Positions 15,101 to 21,769 of a DNA stretch of 22,159 nucleotides are shown piece after piece. The notes below the pieces were generated by a model. The model was not told the origin of the DNA. It was given only the letters and a program-made list of their open reading frames with translations, and ran no database searches. Each line of letters begins with the position of its first letter. The first letter of the stretch is position 1. The DNA is taken from contig DAHVPA010000006.1 in assembly GCA_027318525.1 (NCBI GenBank), forward strand, positions 1-22,159. Direction: 5' to 3'. The position numbers were made by a program, and so were the translations under genes. This stretch comes from Candidatus Cloacimonadota bacterium (lineage in GTDB: Bacteria; Cloacimonadota; Cloacimonadia; Cloacimonadales; Cloacimonadaceae).

Positions 15101-17111
15101 TAATGCCATTATTATACTCATCAAAAATATCCTGCACGTCAATAATCTTAACAGTATATCCCAGGTTTTCCCATTGCTGCTTGTATAATAAGGTTCCATC
15201 TTCCTGTATAAACTGACGGGCAGTAATAATAAGGCAATCTGCCGAATTATCCCGATTATGCAGGTATGATGGTATGTTTGCAATAATGTCCTTAGGTAAT
15301 TTTTTATTGTTTTCTGTTACTGCATAGTATTTAACGTCCTGTGATACTACGCTATCCTGAAAAGTGACTGTCCATGGCTGTCCGCCACTTTGGGTAAAAG
15401 GTTCGATTTGCATATTATTAAAAACGCTGGAACCAATTTTATACAGAGAAACCTGATTGGTTGTGAAACCCTGTAATTGAAATTGATACAAGCCATAGGG
15501 GCGGAATGATGGTTTTGTGAATTTGATGTAGTCCTGACTTGTCTTATATTCTCTCCAATAAGTCAGGTCAATATAATCCAGCATAATCTGTTCCCGATTA
15601 CCCATAGGTGTTTCACCACTCAAACTTATGTAGTAGTAATTGGTTCCATGATTTAAATAGGAATTCGGTAAAGGTTCTTCATTGGTAAAAATGCACTCGG
15701 TTTGATCACGCCACTCTTTTGTATTGATAAGAGATTGGTTGAGCCGAATTGTAGCTTTGTGGTCATATTGATTAATGGTTAGATTGTCCATATAAGTCAG
15801 ACCATAAAGAGCAGCCTTGGTGGAGAACGTTCTTATCGTAGTATCTTTGGGATACTGTAATTCAAAAGGAATAATCTCGAGATTGGGTGCCGTAATCTTC
15901 TTCCAAAACCAGACATCCTCCCTATAAAAATTACTATTCAATGACCAACTGCGACCCAGTTTTTCAGGAACATTCTGGCTTTCAAGATGGACTGTTGATT
16001 GAAACATATCTGGGACAATATAATATGTCGGATTGGAAACCACCAATCCGCCATTTTCAACAGCCATCCTTGCTCCCCAGTGAGTTGTCAAAGATAGAGT
16101 GTAGGTGTTTTCGTCTGTATAATCATCCTGATAATGAGTTTCACCATAATTCCTATCACCATAGAATTCGAAAAAATCATTTTGATTGAATCCACCGTCT
16201 TCTTCACCGTTAAAGTGAATTGCTACGGGTCCATTTTTGTCTCTTAATTCTAAAAATCTGGGGTCAACATTATCGATATCCCAGTCAAACATTATACCCA
16301 GTGAATCAGCTAAGTTCTGCATCTTATCTTTCAGATAACTGTAAGTGATCTTATAAATACCTTCCTGATTGATGATAAGCTGCAGTTCATTAACAGTTGT
16401 AGATAAGTCCCTCGGCATGTTTATTGTTTGATCAGCAAGCTCTTTGTTCTTTCTCCAATTGTAAGAAGTCTTGTTGTTAAGGAAAAAGCTGTCCCCGACT
16501 TCATCAATGTAATTACTTGATGATTTTACCATACTGGTATGACGTTTGTTTCCAGAAATGCTGATAGTCAGGATAGCTTCTTTAGTTACCAGCAGTTCTT
16601 TTTTATTAGCATTATATTGGAATGGAAATATCATTATCGGAATCATCTTTCGATTACCAATGAATGCTTCATCACCCTTTTGGCAAAATTCTGACGGATA
16701 AAATGAGCTTCGAGAATATGCATTAACATCTTGATAAAATTCTCTGTCAACAGCTCCATCATGAACTACATTTTTCTCTGTTGGCATGATATTAATTCCA
16801 CTCAAAGTTTCTGTTGATCTACTTTCCAGTGTTATGCTGATGTCTCCGTCAACAGGAATTCCCAAAGCTTCAGAAAAGGATTTTAATAATGGATAACCTT
16901 CTTGGGCTAAGTAAGAGCCTTCAGGGCAGCTTATAACCTTCCAATTCCGATTGTTTTTTTCGACATCATTCAATTTCCAGTCAGGAAGAATAAATCGTAT
17001 TTTGATGTAATCCTCTGTTTCTTCTAAAAGCTGGATAGATTTTGAACAAAGGACAAATGCTAGATTTACTAAAATGACTAGTATTAGTATATGTTTTAGG
17101 GATAAAGACAT
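12105..17111 (-). CDS. Peptidase C25 (gingipain-family), PorU-like, giant surface protein
   Basis: A 1668-residue exported cysteine peptidase-like protein. In order: signal peptide (1 to about 23); a C25 propeptide-type region (about 30-230; EGYPLLKSFSEALGIPVDGD and a later PIMIFPFQYNANKKELLV); beta domains with FFEFYGDRNYG and YTDENTYTLSL; the C25 catalytic domain (about 625-985, from DCLIITARQF to LLGDPNIRV) with MGHGGG His855 and LACYCSAFD Cys888; several Ig/CARDB-like domains (about 990-1560; ELLVEDIKFVPEHDRLG); and a final domain (about 1565-1668; NYPNPV, then VSGRLVKTF and NGVYFYRM) like type IX secretion C-terminal domains. Start: ATG at 17111 with AGAGG 6 nt upstream; a TTG two codons earlier is less likely. 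Bacteroidota PorU, the type IX sortase, has propeptide, C25 and C-terminal domains but is about 1150 residues. It may instead be a secreted protease. Confidence 0.9.
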   Translation of the reverse strand: MSLSLKHILILVILVNLAFVLCSKSIQLLEETEDYIKIRFILPDWKLNDVEKNNRNWKVISCPEGSYLAQEGYPLLKSFSEALGIPVDGDISITLESRSTETLSGINIMPTEKNVVHDGAVDREFYQDVNAYSRSSFYPSEFCQKGDEAFIGNRKMIPIMIFPFQYNANKKELLVTKEAILTISISGNKRHTSMVKSSSNYIDEVGDSFFLNNKTSYNWRKNKELADQTINMPRDLSTTVNELQLIINQEGIYKITYSYLKDKMQNLADSLGIMFDWDIDNVDPRFLELRDKNGPVAIHFNGEEDGGFNQNDFFEFYGDRNYGETHYQDDYTDENTYTLSLTTHWGARMAVENGGLVVSNPTYYIVPDMFQSTVHLESQNVPEKLGRSWSLNSNFYREDVWFWKKITAPNLEIIPFELQYPKDTTIRTFSTKAALYGLTYMDNLTINQYDHKATIRLNQSLINTKEWRDQTECIFTNEEPLPNSYLNHGTNYYYISLSGETPMGNREQIMLDYIDLTYWREYKTSQDYIKFTKPSFRPYGLYQFQLQGFTTNQVSLYKIGSSVFNNMQIEPFTQSGGQPWTVTFQDSVVSQDVKYYAVTENNKKLPKDIIANIPSYLHNRDNSADCLIITARQFIQEDGTLLYKQQWENLGYTVKIIDVQDIFDEYNNGIRSAQSIKDFLAYAYNNWQDPQLKSVLLLGDGTDDERDNSNSRKYNIIPVKKIWTYQHGATAADNWYGCLVGSDPIPDISISRINIWKKEQLPIVAEKTRHYLEEPNFDDLWHSHVILSTGGKSSDTDDIFSQQSEVIRNNKIPKYYRASRVYTNTQTVSQDFYGLTPSLISKINEGAVYLQFMGHGGGRIWADYNLFNFDNITSLNNDNYPIVTSLACYCSAFDTDGAASISEALILEPEKGAIATIGFTGLGYLYNDLDFGIALNEALFEHNFNSLGEAISYTKAKFYVATTSIAAQLALTQGCALLGDPNIRVIKPTPNVSVRPNNSNYAVGDTLRLTASFPSAAVAARTYILKTSETTENPPNQNVVLNGSYNFNYTLPGEADAQYQRKVYVSGYSSNGEFCGFNDISVGRGLLANLGTVPVLPDWRDSVYFKVRISGIDSFSSLICKVRIDTLSENPITISIPMIRTASDTTVYKSAYAVPPKTTGKEVFYKYIAVHNTKETTESLQNSYVVAGPELLVEDIKFVPEHDRLGIMALIRNVGNSESVETNLQLLAYQAGVDPDTLHERRFLPLNINESRWEYVLIDTLYNNEVAFQVRVNIPAEFPEWSYFESNNYLTLVLPMNYQFVTNTGGILSSLDTNLTCEIPANLVAPPSSSIFYIKALDPVTPNAQPDVSNLVLRSGVNSTPYEITTLDSTLVDSTGVLISGNKFKLTFYYNDNDEYTHQYENENSYMIYRWNPEYKKWLLQGGNISVVDNKVVFEVSRTGIYSLFRNKDRIRPSIDVNVQDQEFTVGGYVSGTGTISLLLSDANGIDVIDNSIKLFLDGVLIPEDQWVKTVNPQDINRIPIKYQLNLQKGLYTLVVDCRDVNGNFNSRDIQFTVNDEFDVIRLANYPNPVLGKTQDPKNAGRTRFTYVLTDDADEVQIKIFTVSGRLVKTFRNLPTGVGYHEYPRTVYAWDCTDESGFYLANGVYFYRMIAKKGNKTIDRLQKLAILK

Positions 17112-17131
17112 GAGCAACCTCTTATTTAGAG

Positions 17132-18382
17132 TTAAAACTTGTTTTCCCGAAGGCCAATATCTCTTCTATAATGCATCCCTTCGAAAAAGACTTTGTTCAG
17201 ATCATGATAAACTTTGTTTCTTGCTTCATTCTTAGACAATCCTACTGAAGTGATAGCCATAATGCGTCCTCCTCCTGCCAGCAGTTCGTTGTTTTGAAAA
17301 TGAACAGCTCCATAAAATGCAAATGAATCCATGTGTGCTGAAAATGTAATTGGAGTTATAAAATTGGAGTTTTTGGGGTAGTCTCTGCTAACTGCGTAAA
17401 CACAGACTGCAGATTTATTCATCCATTTTAGGTCTAAATCAGCAACCGTGCCGCCAATTATTGAATTGCAGATATCTACAAAATCAGTTTCCAGCAAAGG
17501 CAGGATTGTCTGGCATTCTGGATCACCAAGTCTGCAATTAAATTCAATCACTTTAGGACCACTAGCTGTAATCATCAATCCAATATACAATATGCCTTGA
17601 AATGGGCAGCCTGATTCTCCCATAGCCTTGATTGTGGGACCCACTATTAAATTCTCAATGTCATGCCTGTAAATCTCGGCTTCAGGAACTGGAGCATATG
17701 CTCCCATGCCGCCAGTATTGGGACCCTGATCACCATCAAATAGTTGTTTATGATCTTGAGAAAAAATGGTTGTTTTGAAATTTACACCATCGGTAATAGC
17801 GAACAAGGAAGTTTCCCAACCAGATAAATATTCTTCAATCAGTATTCTATTTCCAGATTCACCTAATGAACCTTTTTGCAACAAGTCTGAAATCACTCTG
17901 ACTGAATCATCTTTAGTGTTTGATATAAAAACACCCTTGCCTGCAGCTAGTCCATCTGCTTTAATTACTATAGGGTGATTCCATTTTTCCAGAGAGGATA
18001 CTGCATCATCAAAATCAGTATATGATTCGAATCTGGCTGTTGGGATATTGTTTTGCATCATCAGCTGTTTTGCAAAGAACTTACTGCTTTCAATCCGTGT
18101 AGCTGATTTTGATGGTCCTACGACATGGATATTGTGAGCCCGTAAATGATCAGCCAACCCTTCTGATAAAGGCTTTTCCGGTCCGATGAATACAAGATCG
18201 ACACTTTCAATAATGCAATAATCCTCAATATCTTCAAAGCTTTCCAATTCAACAGTCTCAAATTCTCTTGCTATACCTGGATTGCCTGGCGAAACTATAA
18301 CGTAAGGTTGATATAGACTACGACGAAAAGCTTCAGCTATTGAATGTTCTCTTGCTCCGCTTCCGATTACCAATATCTTCAT
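17132..18382 (-). CDS. purD: Phosphoribosylamine-glycine ligase (GAR synthetase)
   Basis: Second step of de novo purine synthesis: joins glycine to phosphoribosylamine using ATP. The 416-residue product shows the N-terminal domain MKILVIGSGAREHSIAEAF, HVVGPSKSATRIESSKFFAK, the ATP-grasp segment PIVIKADGLAAGKGVFI, DGDQGPNTGGMGAYAPVPE and IEFNCRLGDPECQTILPLL with metal-binding residues, then the C-terminal subdomain around residues 330-410. Length is normal. The ATG overlaps the cinA stop as ATGA and is preceded by AAGGAG. The C25 peptidase gene begins 20 bp after its stop. Other pur genes are not in the window. Confidence 0.97.
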   Translation of the reverse strand: MKILVIGSGAREHSIAEAFRRSLYQPYVIVSPGNPGIAREFETVELESFEDIEDYCIIESVDLVFIGPEKPLSEGLADHLRAHNIHVVGPSKSATRIESSKFFAKQLMMQNNIPTARFESYTDFDDAVSSLEKWNHPIVIKADGLAAGKGVFISNTKDDSVRVISDLLQKGSLGESGNRILIEEYLSGWETSLFAITDGVNFKTTIFSQDHKQLFDGDQGPNTGGMGAYAPVPEAEIYRHDIENLIVGPTIKAMGESGCPFQGILYIGLMITASGPKVIEFNCRLGDPECQTILPLLETDFVDICNSIIGGTVADLDLKWMNKSAVCVYAVSRDYPKNSNFITPITFSAHMDSFAFYGAVHFQNNELLAGGGRIMAITSVGLSKNEARNKVYHDLNKVFFEGMHYRRDIGLRENKF

Positions 18383-19605
18383 AGATTTCTCCTTAGCTGC
18401 TCTATTAATAAGAGAATTATATATTCTGACGCCTTGAATCTGATTGATTCGCGGTCACCATTAAAAACGGTTCTGTAAGAATAATTGTCTGCTTTACCTG
18501 AAATTCCGAAACATACGGTGCCAACAGGTTTTTCTGAACTACCGCCATCGGGACCGGCAATTCCGGTTGTTGATATACCCCAGTCTGAATCAGTCAATTT
18601 CCTGACGCCTTCTGCCATTTCCAGAGCAGTCTCTTCACTTACTGCGCCGAATTGCTGCAAGGTGTTATCTTTTACTCCCAGCAGGGAAATCTTGACTTCG
18701 TTGCTATAACTGACCATTCCGCCTTTGAAATATGCACTGGATCCTGCATTGTCTGTAATCAGTTTTTGTACCAATCCGCCAGTGCATGATTCCGCCGCAG
18801 ACAGTGTCATGCCTTTTTCCGGCAGCAAGTTGTGCAGAATGCTTTGCGGTGTATCGGAGTCTTCACCCCAGATGTATTGATTTATAAGTTGTTTGACTTT
18901 ATTAATTGTAACAAGCACCTTTGTCTTATCGCTTCCGTAAACACGTAAATCAACTCTACCGGTTTGCGGAAGCCATGCCAGTTGCACTTCGGGAGGGATT
19001 ATGTCTTCCGGTAAAATCTCAGCCAAAGCTGATTCAGAAATTCTCCACGTGTGCAGCGTTTTAATGGTAACGGGCTGACTCTTGAAATCGTTTTGTAATA
19101 TAGTTTTGATGTAGTCTTTATAGAGTCCTTTTAACTCAATAGGAACGCCGGGCAAGGCAAAGAACTTTTTGTTCCCATTCTGGTAATAAAGCCCCGGAGC
19201 AGTCCCGAGCCTGTTTATAAATGCTGTAAAATCCTCTGGGACCATTGCCTGGTTGCGATTAATTTCCGGAACCTCGAGTCCTCTGCGCTGGAATATTGTC
19301 TGTACGCTTGACCATACGTCCTCTCTGAACTCCAGGACTTTGCTAAAGAAATCAGCTATGACAGCTTTCGTAATATCGTCATTAGTGGGACCAAGTCCTC
19401 CACTGGATATGACTACTTCACTGTTTTGCCAGCACGAATCAAGGGCTTCTCTGATTTCTGTTTCATCATCTTTGATTATGATGGTTCTTGTGATGGGCAG
19501 ACCTATGGCTGCAAGTTCCTGTCCCAGCCAGCTCAGGTTGGTGTTGACTGTCTGACCAAGCAGCAGTTCATTTCCAATGTTAATTACACTGACTCGAATA
19601 TCCAT
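18379..19605 (-). CDS. cinA: CinA-family protein (MoCF domain plus nicotinamide-nucleotide amidase)
   Basis: Two-domain CinA of 408 residues. The N-terminal MoCF_biosynth-like domain (about 1-170) starts MDIRVSVINIGNELLLGQTV and has SSGGLGPTNDDITK at about 67-80; in characterised CinA proteins this half hydrolyses ADP-ribose or NAD-type pyrophosphates. The C-terminal PncC domain (about 260-405), with LSAAESCTGGLVQ (Cys274) and STTGIAGPDGGSSEKPVGTV, deamidates nicotinamide mononucleotide in pyridine nucleotide recycling. An in-frame extension to 19809 overlaps proS and does not resemble the family, so the ATG at 19605, 7 bp after the proS stop, is chosen; no ribosome site is visible, suggesting coupling. 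It overlaps purD by 4 bp. Confidence 0.95.
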   Translation of the reverse strand: MDIRVSVINIGNELLLGQTVNTNLSWLGQELAAIGLPITRTIIIKDDETEIREALDSCWQNSEVVISSGGLGPTNDDITKAVIADFFSKVLEFREDVWSSVQTIFQRRGLEVPEINRNQAMVPEDFTAFINRLGTAPGLYYQNGNKKFFALPGVPIELKGLYKDYIKTILQNDFKSQPVTIKTLHTWRISESALAEILPEDIIPPEVQLAWLPQTGRVDLRVYGSDKTKVLVTINKVKQLINQYIWGEDSDTPQSILHNLLPEKGMTLSAAESCTGGLVQKLITDNAGSSAYFKGGMVSYSNEVKISLLGVKDNTLQQFGAVSEETALEMAEGVRKLTDSDWGISTTGIAGPDGGSSEKPVGTVCFGISGKADNYSYRTVFNGDRESIRFKASEYIILLLIEQLRRNL

Positions 19606-19612
19606 CTGGGAA

Positions 19613-21136
19613 TCAATAGGATTTGGCAAATATAACCCGTCGCTGGGAAGGCTGGCCGCAGCAGATACAAATTCCGTCTTCCTGTTTGGCATCGTTTGGA
19701 ATGCATCTGACTGTAACCTTAAGGTCGTCCTTGATTTTTTCCTCGCAGGCTGCGTTTCCGCACCAGTGTGAGCTGGCAAAGCCTCCGTGGATTTCAGGCT
19801 GTTCTTCATTTTTGGGTGTAAAGTAGCTGTAGAACTCCTTATTGTCGTTTATCTCTATGGTGTTAGCGTTTCTGAATCCCAGCGCTTTATTGTATATATT
19901 GTTCTGGATATCATCCAGGATAACGGGAAGCGTGGCTGCCAGCTCCGCATATCCAATGCCTTGTTTTTCTTTGGGCTCTTTATCCCTTCTACCCAAAAAT
20001 ACACTTTTATTGTCCAAATCTCGGGGACCGATTTCCATCCTGACCGGAATCCCTTTCTTGATCCAATACCAGCTTCTTTCACTGGAGGTCAGGTCTCTGT
20101 CGTCGATTTCCAATCTGAGCGGAATACTGTCGTATTGGATATGTTTCAGTTCCTGTTTGATTTCATCTACGAATGCCATTATTTTAGCGCGTTCTTCCTC
20201 ATTTTTGTATATGGGAATGATTACAGCGTGGGAAGGTGCAATCTTGGGCGGCAGAACAAGCCCGTTGTCGTCACTGTGTGTCATGATCAAAGCGCCTATC
20301 AGCCGTGTGGAAACACCCCAGCTTGTGGTCCAGGCATATTGAACTTCGCCGTTTCGATTCTGGAATTTGATGTTGCTCGCTTTGGCGAAATTTTGTCCGA
20401 GGAAGTGTGAAGTTCCGCTCTGCAAGGCTTTTTTGTCCTGCATCATAGCTTCGATACAATAAGTGGATATGGCTCCCGGGAATCTTTCGCTTTCAGTTTT
20501 TTCACCTTTTATAACAGGTATGGCAAGGTAATTTTCAGCAAAATCTGCATAGACATCCAGCATTTTCAGCGTTTCCTGCATCGCGTCTTCATAGGATTCA
20601 TGCACGGTATGGCCTTCCTGCCAAAGAAATTCTGCAGTCCGCAGGAACAGCCTGGTCCGCATTTCCCACCGCACAATATTTGCCCATTGGTTTATTAACA
20701 GGGGTAAGTCACGATAGGAATTTACCCATCTGGAAAAGGATTCACCGATGATAGTTTCCGATGTGGGACGCACAATATAAGGTTCAGTCAGTTCTCCCGC
20801 GACCTTGAGTCCGCCCTTGCCATCATCCTCCAGTTTGGAATGGGTCACCACGGCGCATTCCTTGGCAAAGCCTTCCACGTGTTCCGCTTCTTTTTCAAAG
20901 TAGCTCTTAGGTATGAAAATCGGGAAGTAGGCGTTTCTATGACCTGTTTCTCTGAACATGCCGTCCAACACGCGTTGGATATTTTCCCAAATCGCATAGC
21001 CCCAGGGTTTGATAACCATGCAACCGCGCACATCGCTGTTTTCTGCCAGGTCTGCAGCTTTGATTACCTGCTGATACCATTCAGCATAATTTTCTTCTCT
21101 GGTGGGTTCAATTGCAGTTCTTGCCTGCTTGCTCAT
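19613..21136 (-). CDS. proS: Prolyl-tRNA synthetase, archaeal/eukaryal type (ProS type 3)
   Basis: Charges tRNA-Pro. The 507-residue product is the short type without the bacterial editing insertion: PWGYAIWENIQRVLD near the start, PYIVRPTSETIIGESFSRWV, then WEMRTRLFLRTAEFLWQEGH (motif 2) and GVSTRLIGALIMTHSDDNGL (motif 3). The anticodon-binding domain (about 290-395) has VIIPIYKNEEE and LRLEIDDRDLTSSERSWYW. The C-terminal zinc-type domain has cysteines in CGNAACEEKI, a further Cys in TVRCIPN and CICCGQPS, and the final residue is Tyr, as is conserved in this type. Of three close ATGs I choose 21136 because GGAG lies 6 nt before it. Two promoters stand upstream, so this is probably the first gene of the unit running to the lipoprotein. 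Confidence 0.96.
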   Translation of the reverse strand: MSKQARTAIEPTREENYAEWYQQVIKAADLAENSDVRGCMVIKPWGYAIWENIQRVLDGMFRETGHRNAYFPIFIPKSYFEKEAEHVEGFAKECAVVTHSKLEDDGKGGLKVAGELTEPYIVRPTSETIIGESFSRWVNSYRDLPLLINQWANIVRWEMRTRLFLRTAEFLWQEGHTVHESYEDAMQETLKMLDVYADFAENYLAIPVIKGEKTESERFPGAISTYCIEAMMQDKKALQSGTSHFLGQNFAKASNIKFQNRNGEVQYAWTTSWGVSTRLIGALIMTHSDDNGLVLPPKIAPSHAVIIPIYKNEEERAKIMAFVDEIKQELKHIQYDSIPLRLEIDDRDLTSSERSWYWIKKGIPVRMEIGPRDLDNKSVFLGRRDKEPKEKQGIGYAELAATLPVILDDIQNNIYNKALGFRNANTIEINDNKEFYSYFTPKNEEQPEIHGGFASSHWCGNAACEEKIKDDLKVTVRCIPNDAKQEDGICICCGQPSQRRVIFAKSY

Positions 21137-21166
21137 GTACATCTCCATATATATTTATACAATTCA

Positions 21167-21194
21167 ATTATTTGTCACGGACTTAATCTGTCAA
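21167..21194 (-). promoter_or_regulatory. Proximal promoter for proS
   Basis: On the minus strand a perfect TTGACA (21194-21189) and AATAAT (21172-21167, five of six bases to consensus) are separated by 16 nt. The transcript would start near 21160, about 24 nt before the chosen ATG, leaving just enough room for the GGAG ribosome site. Confidence 0.6.
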
Positions 21195-21254
21195 TCTTTC
21201 CATTGGGATTGGGATGGGTAAAGATGAAAATTGTAGAATAATTTTTACAATTGC

Positions 21255-21283
21255 ATTAAATTTGGCTCTAACCGACCTGTCAA
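21255..21283 (-). promoter_or_regulatory. Distal promoter for proS
   Basis: On the minus strand a perfect TTGACA (21283-21278) is followed after 17 nt by TTTAAT (21260-21255, five of six to consensus). The transcript start near 21248 would give a leader of about 110 nt. Spacing and both boxes are good, so it is at least as strong on paper as the proximal promoter. Confidence 0.65.
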
Positions 21284-21536
21284 GAATTTTACTGCTTTTG
21301 CTGCAGCGTTCCCTTCTACAAAGACTTTCTACTTTATTCATCGGCAGTTCATAACCGGGTCCAACAGCCGCGACCCTTTTGGCAGAAAATCACTTTTTAT
21401 CCCGCTTTCTAATCACAAAATACTCTGGCAAAAAACATCCTTTGTGCAGACGAGTTCCATTTCTAAGTCAGGTCTTGCGATACTTTCGTTCATTTGATAA
21501 GTTGATTTCCCCCTCAGCTGAGTCTTAATACCCAAA

Positions 21537-21591
21537 GTATTTCAAAAGTATAACAAAAGCATATCAAATGTATTTCAAATGTATTCTTGAA
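21537..21591. repeat. Five phased 11-bp tandem repeats
   Basis: Read on the plus strand, units of exactly 11 bp start at 21537, 21548, 21559, 21570 and 21581: GTATTTCAAAA, GTATAACAAAA, GCATATCAAAT, GTATTTCAAAT and a diverged GTATTCTTGAA. The consensus is GTATWTCAAAW. The A-tracts recur once per helical turn, as in intrinsically curved DNA. They sit about 250-310 bp upstream of the distal proS promoter. Confidence 0.8.
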
Positions 21592-21598
21592 TACATTT
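21577..21598. repeat. 22-bp perfect dyad (operator-like)
   Basis: AAATGTATTC (21577-21586) and GAATACATTT (21589-21598) are exact inverted copies around a central TT. The left arm is formed from the last two 11-bp repeats. The AT-rich arms and lack of GC or a T-run argue against a terminator; a protein-binding site is possible. Confidence 0.75.
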
Positions 21599-21769
21599 AA
21601 TATACTTTAGTAATACATTAGTATTGCTTTTAATATATATTGGCTTTTGAGATTGAGCTGTAATCGAAATATGATTTTTTCTCGGATTGATAGGTTATTG
21701 GTCTGGGCTAATTTGAACTTATTGTGGTGTGGTTGTATTCAGCTAATCTTACTTGGGACAGGATGGGAT

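Larger units (their letters stand above)
21195..21769. other. Intergenic region without a supported gene
   Basis: This stretch, about 575 bp between the MORN gene and the proximal proS promoter, holds no frame I can support. It contains the distal proS promoter, a mixed-composition segment (about 21290-21510) with no recognisable feature apart from a 10-bp palindrome CTCAGCTGAG at 21513-21522, then an AT-rich block (about 21530-21640) with 11-bp repeats and a 22-bp dyad. A second small dyad, AATAC-ATTA-GTATT, lies at 21612-21625. No tRNA, terminator with a T-run or riboswitch was recognised. Confidence 0.6.

Noticed and set aside
19606..19809. N-terminal extension of cinA of 68 codons.
   Set aside because: It overlaps the proS coding sequence and its residues do not resemble CinA; the family start aligns with the ATG at 19605.
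19787..20410. Long plus-strand open frame of 207 codons.
   Set aside because: It lies entirely within proS on the opposite strand, which has complete class II synthetase motifs; the plus translation is a low-information shadow.
21183..21341. Minus-strand frame of 52 residues between the AT-rich block and proS.
   Set aside because: No ribosome site precedes its ATG and it spans both predicted proS promoters; no similarity to a known small protein was recognised.
21537..21591. The 11-bp repeats considered as a CRISPR array.
   Set aside because: The repeats are contiguous, far too short and have no spacers or cas genes nearby.
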